From Jejuia sp043557195 (GTDB lineage: Bacteria > Bacteroidota > Bacteroidia > Flavobacteriales > Flavobacteriaceae): 64,000 bases of DNA. Positions 1 to 9,325 of this stretch are shown here, one piece after another. Location of the stretch: assembly GCA_043557195.1 (NCBI GenBank), contig CP121314.1:3472001-3536000 (forward strand), in the 5' to 3' direction. Each line of letters opens with the position of its first letter. Within the stretch, counting starts at the first letter, position 1. The notes under the pieces were generated by a model. It made no database searches, had not been told where the DNA came from, and saw nothing but the letters and a program-made list of their open reading frames with translations. Made by a program: the position numbers and the translations under genes.

Positions 1-2140
1 TGCCGTTACCAATACTTATGATGAGATTGGTTGGATTTGTTGCGTTATAAACTTGGTTTTTATCTAAGGGGTTATTATTGTCAAAATCTGTTTGGGTTTC
101 ATAAAAAGTTACAGTAATACCTGGAAGTTCGTTGGCTATGTATGTTTCTACAACATATAGATTAAATTCTTCTGTACCATCATTTGAGCCATCATCACAT
201 AAAGCAAATTCTCCAGTATCTGTTCCAGTAAGTAATAAATTAGTGTGAATTTCTAGTGGAACTACAGAAGCACATCCTGTAGCATTATCTTCAATTCGTA
301 CAAAAATAGTTTGTACGTCTGGTGTTATATTTTGGTAATTGGTTTCATTTGCAATAGCATTTATACTTTCATTAGCATCGTCTAAACTTTCATGAAATGT
401 AGTAGTAACACCTGTTAACCCTTGAAGAATATCACTTATTGCTTGCGTCAAATCAAATGTATCTGTGCCGTCATGGTCAGCATCACAACCATCAAGCGGT
501 ATAGGCTCTCTATTTACTATTGGGCTGTTAGTTATATCCACTGTTAAAGTACTAGTTGTATAACAACCTGTTGTGGCATTCACAACTCTTACAAATAGAG
601 ACTCAGTAGGTGTATTTGTGTTTATGTAGGGTATTGGTACAGGGTTGTTTCCATTACTCGCATCTAAATTATTATAATGATAGGTAACTATTAAATTGGT
701 GTCACCAGATGTTATTTCGTCATTCTTAACACTCAGGTCTATGGTTGTGAAACCATCACTTGGGTCGTTATCACTATCACATATTGCTAAGTTTGTTGGG
801 TTAGTAATATTCGGAATGGTATTTACAACAATATTGAAGGTAGAGTAAGCTACACATCCAGAATCTAAATCATCTATCCTCACAAAAATAGGTTGTGTAA
901 GTGATGAATTTTGAATTGGACTAGTTATAGCATTATTTCCAGATCTTGCCTCAGCATCAGATAGATGATAACTAAATGTATAATTTGTAAATGCTATAAT
1001 ACTTGCTAGTTCTGTGTCTTTTGTAGATAGATCAAACGTTTCTACTCCATCACCACTTAAATCATCACAAAGTTGGTAATCTGAAAGGGGATTTAGGTTG
1101 ATTTCGTTTTCAATAGTGACAACAATTTCATCTTCTTCAATACAACTTGAAGAACCAAGAGGCGTAGTGATTTCTACTCTATAATTCCCAGTTTGCGTTA
1201 CATTAAGAGTTGCATTAGTTTCTCCTGAAATAGGTGTTGTACTACCATTTAAAAACCATTCATAAGTTGATGAAGGGTTTTGTATATCTGCATCTAAAGT
1301 AACTGAACTGGCACAAGTTGTGATATCTTCACCAAGATCAAGTATTCTAAAGCTATCCCCTTCGATAAATACAGCAGAATCAAATCTTTGATCAGCTTGG
1401 TCGGCTATTACTAATTTAATATGGTACTGTACGTAAGGTGTAATGGTTGCCGTAGCAGTAAGTACTTCTGTTCTACCATTATAATTTGTATCTCCTATAT
1501 TATAACCATCAAAATACTGTTCGTTTTGTGCAGGACAAACACCAACAATTTCATCGTGTACTGTATTTGTACTAACTGGAGTACTTGTACCTGGAACTAC
1601 TGCAATGTTTTGGTAAGGCGCAGGGCTACCTACTTCTCTAATTAAAAATGCAAAACCATCAGAAAACTGACAGGGATTAATACCTGAATATTCCTCTGAG
1701 GCCAGTAGATAATTAAATTGTACTTGATTTGAAATGGAAACAAAGTCAAATTCTATGGAAGTAGCATTTAAAAAGTTATTGTTTCCTAAAGCTGCTTCTA
1801 AATCGGTATCTGTTCCCCATGTAGTTGCACCTTCACTAAGATCCGTACTTATTAGGTTATTTCCACCAGATTCTGCACTACCTGTAGACAGCATAATACC
1901 ATTTTCAAAAGGAAAATTAGAACTCCCACGGCTAAATTCTGCGAAACTTCTAAAACCATTAGCATCTCCATTAACGTTAGATGTAATATTTGAAACTTCA
2001 ACACATCCATCAACTAAATTGTCTTCAATAAGTTGATTTACGGTAACACTGCCATTAACGTTAATTTGTTGTGCCACAAGGGTATATGTGCTTAAAAAAA
2101 GCACAATCAGAATAAAATTGAAATGTAGGGGCTTTTTCAA
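1..2140 (-). CDS. Choice-of-anchor L domain secreted protein, partial (C-terminus beyond left edge)
   Basis: The frame is open from the window edge to a TTG at 2138-2140. That start gives a clean signal peptide (KKPLHFNFILIVLFLSTY, then LVAQ). No ATG lies near, and TTG starts recur here. The next ~250 residues have the choice-of-anchor L pattern: NGIMLSTG, later LASEEYSG and FAFLIRE, i.e. a secreted beta-sandwich domain known from many Bacteroidetes surface proteins. An Ig/PKD-like segment follows, then repeated units of ~85-90 residues, each with a CD.D...DG...FDL core and a VRI.D...GC strand. The next two genes carry the same units, so a type B T9SS sorting domain is expected at the missing end. 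It is probably a cell-surface or released adhesin-like protein; ligand unknown. At least 713 residues are present. Confidence 0.85.
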   Translation of the reverse strand, partial: MKKPLHFNFILIVLFLSTYTLVAQQINVNGSVTVNQLIEDNLVDGCVEVSNITSNVNGDANGFRSFAEFSRGSSNFPFENGIMLSTGSAESGGNNLISTDLSEGATTWGTDTDLEAALGNNNFLNATSIEFDFVSISNQVQFNYLLASEEYSGINPCQFSDGFAFLIREVGSPAPYQNIAVVPGTSTPVSTNTVHDEIVGVCPAQNEQYFDGYNIGDTNYNGRTEVLTATATITPYVQYHIKLVIADQADQRFDSAVFIEGDSFRILDLGEDITTCASSVTLDADIQNPSSTYEWFLNGSTTPISGETNATLNVTQTGNYRVEITTPLGSSSCIEEDEIVVTIENEINLNPLSDYQLCDDLSGDGVETFDLSTKDTELASIIAFTNYTFSYHLSDAEARSGNNAITSPIQNSSLTQPIFVRIDDLDSGCVAYSTFNIVVNTIPNITNPTNLAICDSDNDPSDGFTTIDLSVKNDEITSGDTNLIVTYHYNNLDASNGNNPVPIPYINTNTPTESLFVRVVNATTGCYTTSTLTVDITNSPIVNREPIPLDGCDADHDGTDTFDLTQAISDILQGLTGVTTTFHESLDDANESINAIANETNYQNITPDVQTIFVRIEDNATGCASVVPLEIHTNLLLTGTDTGEFALCDDGSNDGTEEFNLYVVETYIANELPGITVTFYETQTDFDNNNPLDKNQVYNATNPTNLIISIGNG

Positions 2141-2258
2141 TATATTTAATTTGGATAAAACTACAACTTTTTAAAGATGCTTTGCGAGGTCGAAAGTAAT
2201 TATATTTTAGATGAAACGCAAAAAAATCCGATAAAAAGCAATAAAATTAATTTAACTG

Positions 2259-4715
2259 TTAACGTTTTAATGTAAAATGATCTTTAAAAACCCTACCATC
2301 TTCCAGTATTACTGAGAACCAATAGTCATCTGTGGGTAATATTTGCCCATTAAAAAATCCATCCCATCCTTTTTCTAGGGGAGATAATTCTTTTAATAGT
2401 TTACCATATCTGTTATATATTAATATTTTGGTTTCCGATTGAAATGTTGATGAAATACCATAAACCTGCCATGTATCATTTTCTCCATCGTTATTTGGTG
2501 TAAAGAATTTTGGAAAACCGATTACTGAAATATCCTGCTGGGTTGTGCCGCAATCGTTTTCAATATCTTGTACTAAAACGGTATAAATACCGGGTTTAAT
2601 ATTTTCAAAAATATTGCTCTCCTGAAATTCATAAATAGTACCATCAACACTCACTAAACTATATTCGTAAACGCCTTCACCAGTAGTATTAACAACTATA
2701 ATATTATTTTGTGAGGCATCTGTTATGTCTACCGACTCTATAGTTGCGACGTTTGATGGTTCAACTACTATTGTTCGTTCTTTGCTGCAATTAGTTGTTC
2801 TGTTGCTAACAGTAACCATAAAATCGCCTACTTCATTGATTTGTATCGTATAATTGTTTTCTCCTGTAGACCAATCATATAAGAAATCTGTTATGTTTCC
2901 CGAGTTCAAACCAGCATTTATAGTAATTGGCTGAGGGAAAAAATTTAGACAGTAATTGGTAAATGCCTCTGTCTCTATATCTGGTAATTCATTTACTATG
3001 AGTTCAACTTCGCTAATGCCATAGCAATTATTATCGTTTTCAACACGGGCATAAATTATTTGTGAGTTTGGAGTGATATTAGTGTAAATGTCGCCTAAAG
3101 CATTCTGTTCTCTCAATGCATCATCATAATTTTCAAAATATGAAATATCTAACCCCGTAGGAAGACCATCAACAATATTTAAATTAGCATCATTAAGATT
3201 AAAGGTGTAAAAACCATCCTCTGTACCATCATCATCACAAGTTATGAGACTGGTGTCAAAAGAATCTGTAGTGCTAACATCTAATGTTAATTCAGCATCA
3301 GTAACGCAAGATGTAATATCATTTATTATTTCTACATAAATGATTTGTGGGCTTTGAGTATTTGTATAATTGTCATAATTAATAATTTCATTAGTCCTAG
3401 CTGCATCCAAGTAAAATTTGGTGGATAGATTATCTACATTGTTGGTCAGCGTTGGGTTAGCTTCATTCAAATTGAAAATGGTCAAGCTATCAGAAACTCC
3501 ATCTTCATCACATTGAAGTATGCTATGATCTACTCTTACAGATGCTGGATTTACAACTAATAGCATAGGAGTTGTATTTACACAATCTGGATTCAAAGCA
3601 TCCTCAATACGTACATAAATCTCTTCACTAAAAGCGGTGCTGTTATAATATGAATCTGGGAGTATTGTAGCAGCAGTGCCAAGTTCAGCACCAGTTATGG
3701 TGCTATGGTAAGTAATATTTATATCTGATAGATTTTGCCCGTTTAATATTTCATTAGTTCGACTAGAAAGTGTAAATATGGCTCTACCATTAGTATCATC
3801 TCCATCGTTCAAATCGTCACAAATTACAAAGTCTGATGGTTCAGCAAAATTAGGGCCAAGTTCTACTCTTAGATTGAATTGTGCTAAATCAAAACATGCC
3901 GTTGTGTTATTCGTAATTCGCGTGTGTATTATTTGTGGGTTAGCAATGTTTATGTAAGGGCTAGTAATTGGATTAATGCCTATATTGGCATCACTTTCGG
4001 TTTCATGATACGTAACCGTTACATCGTTTTGTGAGCCTAAAATCGCACTGGTATTGCTTTCTAAATCAAATTCTGTAAAACCATCATCAAAAGGTGCAGT
4101 AATATCGCAGCTTTCCATATTAAGAGGTGTTCCAGAAGTATCAGTATTATTTACTGGTGGTTCAGAAAACCTCGCAGTTCCAGTCCATTCTAACCAGAAA
4201 GTACTTCTTCCTATAGGTCTATCAATCACTATATAATAAGTTTCTCCAACTTGCACATCAAGCCAATTAACAAAACTATCTCCATTAGCTCCTGGACCTT
4301 CACTTATATCTGCGGACGAACCATTCATACCTGTAAAATTGCTCGTTAACCCTGCTTGTGCTGGATTAGTAGTGGAACAACGAATTGCTGTGCCAATATT
4401 GCTACATGATACATTTGGACCAAAAACGAAAAAGTCGTAATCTTCATTAATATCGGCAACTGATGGCTTTATTGTAAAGCCTAAGGTGCCAGCACTAACT
4501 GCAGTCACTCTTAACCATACACTGTTGTTTTCTCGACCGAAACAAGAATTATTCGAGGTAATTTCTTGTTGCCCAATACCATTTACATCCAAATTTAATT
4601 GGGAGTTTCCGCAAGCTATGATGGCATCAATACAATCTGTAGGTTGCTGACCAAACAGAAAACTATATTGAGTAACAATAAATATGAAGAAAAGTACTTT
4701 ATTATGAAGCCTCAA
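2259..4715 (-). CDS. T9SS type B sorting domain-containing surface protein
   Basis: Large secreted protein (~818 aa). The N-terminal ~190 residues form a Cys-containing beta-sandwich seen in flavobacterial gliding-associated proteins. Several ~90-residue repeats with CDDDG...FNLN and VRVEND.NCYGISEVEL cores follow. The last ~85 residues are the gliding-motility-associated (CHU_C, type B) signal: FPKFFTPNNDGENDTWQVYG, YNRYGK, GWDG and DDYWFSV. This domain directs export through the type IX system and cell-surface attachment. An ATG at 4790 would lie 71 bp inside the upstream gene and put 25 charged residues before the hydrophobic stretch. The TTG at 4713-4715 lies 4 bp after that gene's stop and begins a proper signal peptide (RLHNKVLFFIFIVTQYSFLF), so I chose it. 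Function beyond surface display is unknown. Confidence 0.85.
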   Translation of the reverse strand: MRLHNKVLFFIFIVTQYSFLFGQQPTDCIDAIIACGNSQLNLDVNGIGQQEITSNNSCFGRENNSVWLRVTAVSAGTLGFTIKPSVADINEDYDFFVFGPNVSCSNIGTAIRCSTTNPAQAGLTSNFTGMNGSSADISEGPGANGDSFVNWLDVQVGETYYIVIDRPIGRSTFWLEWTGTARFSEPPVNNTDTSGTPLNMESCDITAPFDDGFTEFDLESNTSAILGSQNDVTVTYHETESDANIGINPITSPYINIANPQIIHTRITNNTTACFDLAQFNLRVELGPNFAEPSDFVICDDLNDGDDTNGRAIFTLSSRTNEILNGQNLSDINITYHSTITGAELGTAATILPDSYYNSTAFSEEIYVRIEDALNPDCVNTTPMLLVVNPASVRVDHSILQCDEDGVSDSLTIFNLNEANPTLTNNVDNLSTKFYLDAARTNEIINYDNYTNTQSPQIIYVEIINDITSCVTDAELTLDVSTTDSFDTSLITCDDDGTEDGFYTFNLNDANLNIVDGLPTGLDISYFENYDDALREQNALGDIYTNITPNSQIIYARVENDNNCYGISEVELIVNELPDIETEAFTNYCLNFFPQPITINAGLNSGNITDFLYDWSTGENNYTIQINEVGDFMVTVSNRTTNCSKERTIVVEPSNVATIESVDITDASQNNIIVVNTTGEGVYEYSLVSVDGTIYEFQESNIFENIKPGIYTVLVQDIENDCGTTQQDISVIGFPKFFTPNNDGENDTWQVYGISSTFQSETKILIYNRYGKLLKELSPLEKGWDGFFNGQILPTDDYWFSVILEDGRVFKDHFTLKR

Positions 4716-4719
4716 TCTA

Positions 4720-7440
4720 CTAATTTTTAAGTGTGAAGTGATCTTTAAAAACTCTTCCGTCTTGAAGTTTAACCGAGAACCAATAATCATCAGCAGGTAA
4801 TGCTTGTCCGTTTACCAGTCCATCCCAACCTTCTCCAAGAGGTGTGATTTCTTTCATGAGTTTACCGTATCTATTAAAAATAAATATTTTAGAGTTAGGT
4901 TGAAACATCTCAGAAACACCATACACCTGCCATGTATCATTGTGACCGTCGTTATTTGGTGTGAAAAACTTTGGAAAACCAATAACGGAAACAGCATCCT
5001 CAACAACTCCACAATTATTCTCAATATCCTTAACCATTACTGTATATATGCCAGGTTTTACATTTTCAAAATTATTACTGTCTTGATATGGTACTGTCAT
5101 ACCATTATTTTGATTCATGAGACTAAATTGATAAACCCCTTCTCCTGAAACGTTTACAGTTATCTTATTATTTTGTGTAGCATCTATAACTTCAAAAGAT
5201 TCAAAAGTGGCAATATTAGAAGGGTCAACTGTAATGATTCTTTCAGAGGAACAGCCAGAAGCAATATTGGTAACGGTTACGTTATAAGTCCCAGCAGTAT
5301 TAACGTTTATTTCATAAGTATCTTCCCCAGAAGACCATTCATATGTAAAATCAGTAAGATTAGAACCTTCTAACCCGGCATCAATAGTTATGGTCTCTGG
5401 AAAAAAGTTTGTGCAATAATATACTAAAGCTTCATTTTCAATTAAAGGTGGTTGATCTACAGTCAATACAACTTCGCTTATTCCATAACAATCATTATTG
5501 TTTTCTACTCTGGCATAAATAGTTTCCGTATAAGGATTGGTATTAGTGTAGGTATCACCAAGATTGTTTTTTTCTAATAGCGCATCTTCATAGGTTTTAT
5601 AATAGGAAACATCCAAACCAGAGGGCAAACCTTCGGTAATAGTATTGTTTCCATTTGTTAAGTTGAATTCATGCAAGCCATCATCAACACCATCTTCATC
5701 ACATATTGAAATTTCAGTATCAAAAGCATCAGTAACACTTACATCTAGTACTAACTCAACATCTACCTTACATTCGGTTTTGATATTAAATACTTCAACA
5801 TAAATGGTTTGTACACTGCTTGTATTTAAATAATTATCAGGTTCTGAAATTAAGTTAGTTCTTGCTACATCTGAATAAAACCTAGCAGATAAGCCATCTG
5901 TATTTCCAGTTAAATCAATAATAGCTTCTTCTAAATTAAAAATCGTAAAGCCATCTCTTATATCGTCTTCATCGCACTGAAAAATTGTATCATTAAACCC
6001 AACAGGATTTTCGTTAAACCCAACAAAAGCTTGTCCTTCAATAGCACAATCACCGTTATTTGGATTAATAAAAATTTCGTAGTGCCCAGCTTCAGTCACT
6101 ACCAAGTCAAAATCATTATCAGGTAAAGCTACGCCATCTCGAGTCCAGATGTATGTGGCTCCGGGTACATTTACAGATTTTAAAGTATAGGACCCATTTT
6201 GGCAAATATCTAAATTAGTTTGACTCTTTCCATTTTGAATGATGTCTATTTGTGCGTTAAAGAAAGATGCAATAAAAGGAGGCAATCCTTGAGAAGATTT
6301 AGCGGGTGATAAACTAATAACATCATGGCGATACTCACAAAATTGCCCAATTTCGTTTGGTTTTTCAATAACACTTAAGCCCCCTAATCCACCAATATAG
6401 GATTCACTTAGTGCTCTATATATTCTGCCATCTGGACCCAATTGAAGTGCTCCTCTATACAGGTTTCTTTCATCTAAAACGGTTTCTGTCATTTGCAAAT
6501 CGTCCTCTCTTAAATCGAATTGAAAAAGCGAAGCAAAATGATTTAGTGGATTATTTGCATTTGTTGGGTTTTCAGGATCGAAATAATCGTTGGAAGCATT
6601 TATGTAAAGTAAATTACTATCTGGCGAAAATTCTATACCGTATGGATAAATAGCATTATTAGAGCCATTCAATGCTATCAATTTTTGATTTGAAACACTC
6701 CCTGTAGAGGTGTCAAAATCATAAACATACATTCCATCACTAACATTGGCGCATGCTAATCTTTTACCATCAGGAGATAGTTTTAAATAGCCCCTTGCGT
6801 CTCCAATTGAAATGGGGAATGAGGACTTAACAGAATTAAGGTTTACACCACTACTGGAAACTTCAAATGCATGAAATGTATCATAAAAGGGGATTGTGCC
6901 ATCAGCTGAAGCAAATGTTAGAAGCCAAATCGATCCGTCTAAACAATCTCTAACTACAGCAGTAATTTTTTCAGAACAATTTCGCAGTAAGTTTACGTTT
7001 TTAGTTGTAACCTCGCCTAAGCCCTCATTTAAGCTAATATCTACTATTGAATAATTGAGTCCAAAATTTACTTGATCGATAAAATTATCTACTGTAAAAA
7101 CGTAGTAAATATTAGGATCTTCAGGGTTGGGGACGATTATTCCTGATTGTGCGCTTGATGAATCTCCATGCAAACCAGTACCATTAGGCATTATATCATG
7201 GTTTTTATTCCAAATGGTAACACCGTCAGTGTAAAACAGGAGATTTCCTCTATCATCTGAAATACTTGCACAACCTTCACGAGTATTTAGTTGCCCATCT
7301 CTAACTACATTAACCCTTTTATTATCTAAGTCGAATTGAAGTCCTGCATTTTCTCCAAAATACCAGTTGGCCGCCTGTTTCTGAGCAGAGGCGCTAAAGG
7401 CGACAGCCCACAGGATTACAATAAATAAGGCGTTTTTCAT
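4720..7440 (-). CDS. T9SS type B sorting domain protein with N-terminal propeller-like region
   Basis: 906 aa with a signal peptide (ALFIVILWAVAFSASAQ). Residues ~20-400 contain repeated strands such as NWYFGENAGL, LLFYTDGVTIWN, LKLSPDGKRLA and IEFSPDSNLLYI, like a WD40/TolB-type beta-propeller common in Bacteroidetes. An Ig-like segment follows (~420-480), then two or three FNLEEA/FNLTNG repeats of ~90 residues, and the C-terminal type B T9SS domain (FPKFFTPNNDGHNDTWQVYG). From ~480 onward it is strikingly similar to the next gene downstream, so the two look like a tandem duplication with different N-terminal heads. Only 4 bp separates it from the downstream TTG, suggesting co-transcription. 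It is probably surface-exposed; the ligand is unknown. Confidence 0.88.
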   Translation of the reverse strand: MKNALFIVILWAVAFSASAQKQAANWYFGENAGLQFDLDNKRVNVVRDGQLNTREGCASISDDRGNLLFYTDGVTIWNKNHDIMPNGTGLHGDSSSAQSGIIVPNPEDPNIYYVFTVDNFIDQVNFGLNYSIVDISLNEGLGEVTTKNVNLLRNCSEKITAVVRDCLDGSIWLLTFASADGTIPFYDTFHAFEVSSSGVNLNSVKSSFPISIGDARGYLKLSPDGKRLACANVSDGMYVYDFDTSTGSVSNQKLIALNGSNNAIYPYGIEFSPDSNLLYINASNDYFDPENPTNANNPLNHFASLFQFDLREDDLQMTETVLDERNLYRGALQLGPDGRIYRALSESYIGGLGGLSVIEKPNEIGQFCEYRHDVISLSPAKSSQGLPPFIASFFNAQIDIIQNGKSQTNLDICQNGSYTLKSVNVPGATYIWTRDGVALPDNDFDLVVTEAGHYEIFINPNNGDCAIEGQAFVGFNENPVGFNDTIFQCDEDDIRDGFTIFNLEEAIIDLTGNTDGLSARFYSDVARTNLISEPDNYLNTSSVQTIYVEVFNIKTECKVDVELVLDVSVTDAFDTEISICDEDGVDDGLHEFNLTNGNNTITEGLPSGLDVSYYKTYEDALLEKNNLGDTYTNTNPYTETIYARVENNNDCYGISEVVLTVDQPPLIENEALVYYCTNFFPETITIDAGLEGSNLTDFTYEWSSGEDTYEINVNTAGTYNVTVTNIASGCSSERIITVDPSNIATFESFEVIDATQNNKITVNVSGEGVYQFSLMNQNNGMTVPYQDSNNFENVKPGIYTVMVKDIENNCGVVEDAVSVIGFPKFFTPNNDGHNDTWQVYGVSEMFQPNSKIFIFNRYGKLMKEITPLGEGWDGLVNGQALPADDYWFSVKLQDGRVFKDHFTLKN

Positions 7441-7469
7441 CTTTTACATAGCAAATGCTATCAAAGATA

Positions 7470-8297
7470 TTACAAATCTCGCTTTTTTAATAATCTATAC
7501 GACAAAAAGATGAATAGAGCAGTCCAACCCAGTACTATAGCTATTTCGTACCAGTGTACTGCATAGTCATAAACCAGTTCTGCTTTCTCAGGAAACTTTG
7601 TCATTGCAACACGCTGAAACGGTTGATCAATAAGTTTATACATAGATTCTAAGGGCATAAAGTTTTTTACTTTAAAGGCGCTATCTGCACTTCCAAATAT
7701 CTCGTATGCTCCCCAAAACACCAACCATTCAAAAAGATATAAAACGAATAAAAAGGCCAATGCAAATGCTGAACGTTTTACCAACATACCCAAGAATAAA
7801 CACAGGCTGAAGAATCCTACCAGTTTTACAAAATATCCCAGCAAGTAATTCATTTCTTGAATAATAATTCCAAATTCATTATAGCTAGAATAATATAAAC
7901 CTATGCATAAGGAAATCAATCCGATTAGAATTGTAGACACCAAAGAAAAGAAAATTATAGTGTAAAATTTAGAAAGTATAAACTCCTTTTTACTTAAGCC
8001 ATCAATTAAATTTTGTTTTAGAGTTTTATTGCTGTATTCATTTCCAATCATGCTTACTACCACAATGGCAAAGAAAAATTTAAATTGAGAAGCGAAAAAT
8101 GTGGTTAAATGCCAAATTACAGGAAAGTTAAACACTCCTAATTCGCCCAATTCTAAAGTAAAAAAACCAAACACTGGTATTTTTAGTGATGACAATAAAA
8201 TAACGAAAAACGGTAAAATAAATGATATAAAAATAAGTACTTTACTTGTTTTATTAAGTAGTAACTTTTGTAATTCTAGTTGTAAAAGTCTTAACAT
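7470..8297 (-). CDS. ABC-2 type transporter permease
   Basis: 275-aa polytopic membrane protein with six hydrophobic segments. The first lies near residues 20-40 (SKVLIFISFILPFFVILLSS) and the last near 250-268. Length and layout match ABC-2 permeases such as the NatB/GldF-like class. It starts 10 bp after the stop of the ATPase gene, so the two form one exporter operon. The substrate cannot be told from sequence. Flavobacterial pairs of this kind are often labelled simply ABC-2 exporters. It is not GldF, because gldG does not follow and the gld partners are absent. Confidence 0.88.
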   Translation of the reverse strand: MLRLLQLELQKLLLNKTSKVLIFISFILPFFVILLSSLKIPVFGFFTLELGELGVFNFPVIWHLTTFFASQFKFFFAIVVVSMIGNEYSNKTLKQNLIDGLSKKEFILSKFYTIIFFSLVSTILIGLISLCIGLYYSSYNEFGIIIQEMNYLLGYFVKLVGFFSLCLFLGMLVKRSAFALAFLFVLYLFEWLVFWGAYEIFGSADSAFKVKNFMPLESMYKLIDQPFQRVAMTKFPEKAELVYDYAVHWYEIAIVLGWTALFIFLSYRLLKKRDL

Positions 8298-8307
8298 TGG
8301 TCGTGGG

Positions 8308-9204
8308 TTAGTTATTATCAGTTAGTTGTAAAAATTGTTCTTCAAGGCTTTCCTTACGTTGCACTAAATGGGTGAGTACAATACCTTTTTCAAAAAGCTG
8401 CTTGTTGAAATCTTCAGAACTTAAAGGTTCATTTAAAAAGGCTGTAACTAAATCGTCTTCAGTTTTTACTTTACCAAAAACTGGGTCTTTCTCAATAACA
8501 TCAAGAAGAGCTTTTTGATTGCTACATTTTAGCTCAAAGAAGCCATGGCTAGAAATCATTTCGTCCACACGTCCTGAATATAATTTTACACCTTTACGCA
8601 AAACCACAACATGCGAACATACTTTTTCAACTTCATCCAATAAATGAGAGGCTAATAAAATAGTTGTCCCTTGGTTTGCAATATCCTTTATAATTTGGCG
8701 AATTTGATGAATACCCTGGGGATCTAAACCGTTTGTAGGTTCATCTAAAATCAATATTTCTGGATCATTTAAAAGGGCAGAAGCAATTGCTAAACGCTGT
8801 TTCATCCCTAATGAATAAGTTCTAAACTTACTGTTTTTACGCTCTAATAAGCCTACAACCTCTAGCTTTTCATCAACTTTGCTAACATCGACTCCTTTTA
8901 TTTTACATACTAGCTTTAAATTTTCAGAAGCTGTCATATAAGGATAAAAATTTGGTCTTTCAATGATGGCACCAACTTTCTTTAGTGCATCGTGGGTTGT
9001 AATACTACCGTCAAACCATTTAAAATCGCCTGAAGTTTTGTTCACTACATTTAGCACAACACCTAAAGTAGTAGATTTTCCGCTACCATTAGGACCTAAA
9101 ATACCATATACATTACCTTTATTAATGGTGAAGGATAGGTCTTTTACAGCAGTTAAATAGCCAAATTTTTTCGTGAGGTTGTTAATTGTTAGAATAGGTT
9201 CCAA
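8308..9204 (-). CDS. ABC transporter ATP-binding protein
   Basis: Cytoplasmic ATPase of the exporter, ~298 aa. Walker A is GPNGSGKST at ~residues 38-46, the signature is YSLGMKQRL, Walker B is ILILDEP, and the switch His lies in LLASHLLDEVE. These define the CcmA/NatA-type ABC-2 ATPase class. No ATG precedes the conserved N-terminus. Two in-frame TTG codons exist, at 9208-9210 and 9202-9204. The inner one gives MEPILTINNLTKKFG, the usual family start, so I prefer it; the outer adds only two residues. It is translated ahead of the permease. The divergent gene at 9326 has its own promoter. Confidence 0.9.
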   Translation of the reverse strand: MEPILTINNLTKKFGYLTAVKDLSFTINKGNVYGILGPNGSGKSTTLGVVLNVVNKTSGDFKWFDGSITTHDALKKVGAIIERPNFYPYMTASENLKLVCKIKGVDVSKVDEKLEVVGLLERKNSKFRTYSLGMKQRLAIASALLNDPEILILDEPTNGLDPQGIHQIRQIIKDIANQGTTILLASHLLDEVEKVCSHVVVLRKGVKLYSGRVDEMISSHGFFELKCSNQKALLDVIEKDPVFGKVKTEDDLVTAFLNEPLSSEDFNKQLFEKGIVLTHLVQRKESLEEQFLQLTDNN

Positions 9205-9302
9205 ACGCAAAGATTTTATGCTGAAATATTATCAGCGATTGATTAGTTATATTGTTAAGACGAAGGTTGTCTGTTTTTGTTACAATAATGCTAAGAAAAG
9301 CT

Positions 9303-9310
9303 TAAATTTG
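9303..9310 (+). promoter_or_regulatory. Bacteroidetes -7 promoter box for the gene at 9326
   Basis: TAAATTTG fits TAnnTTTG, and a TTG at 9277-9279 is a possible -33 element 23 bp upstream. Transcription would begin near 9314. This rules out the longer open frame from 9173 and supports the ATG at 9326. Confidence 0.5.
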
Positions 9311-9325
9311 ACTAACGACAAGCTT

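Noticed and set aside
4716..4790. ATG start at 4790 for the second T9SS protein
   Set aside because: It would overlap the upstream gene by 71 bp and spoil the signal peptide; TTG at 4715 fits better.
7470..9204. GldF/GldA gliding-motility ABC transporter
   Set aside because: GldG is absent next door, and the permease alone does not distinguish it from generic ABC-2 exporters.
9173..9325. N-terminal extension of the gene at 9326
   Set aside because: It overlaps the divergent ATPase gene and includes the predicted promoter.
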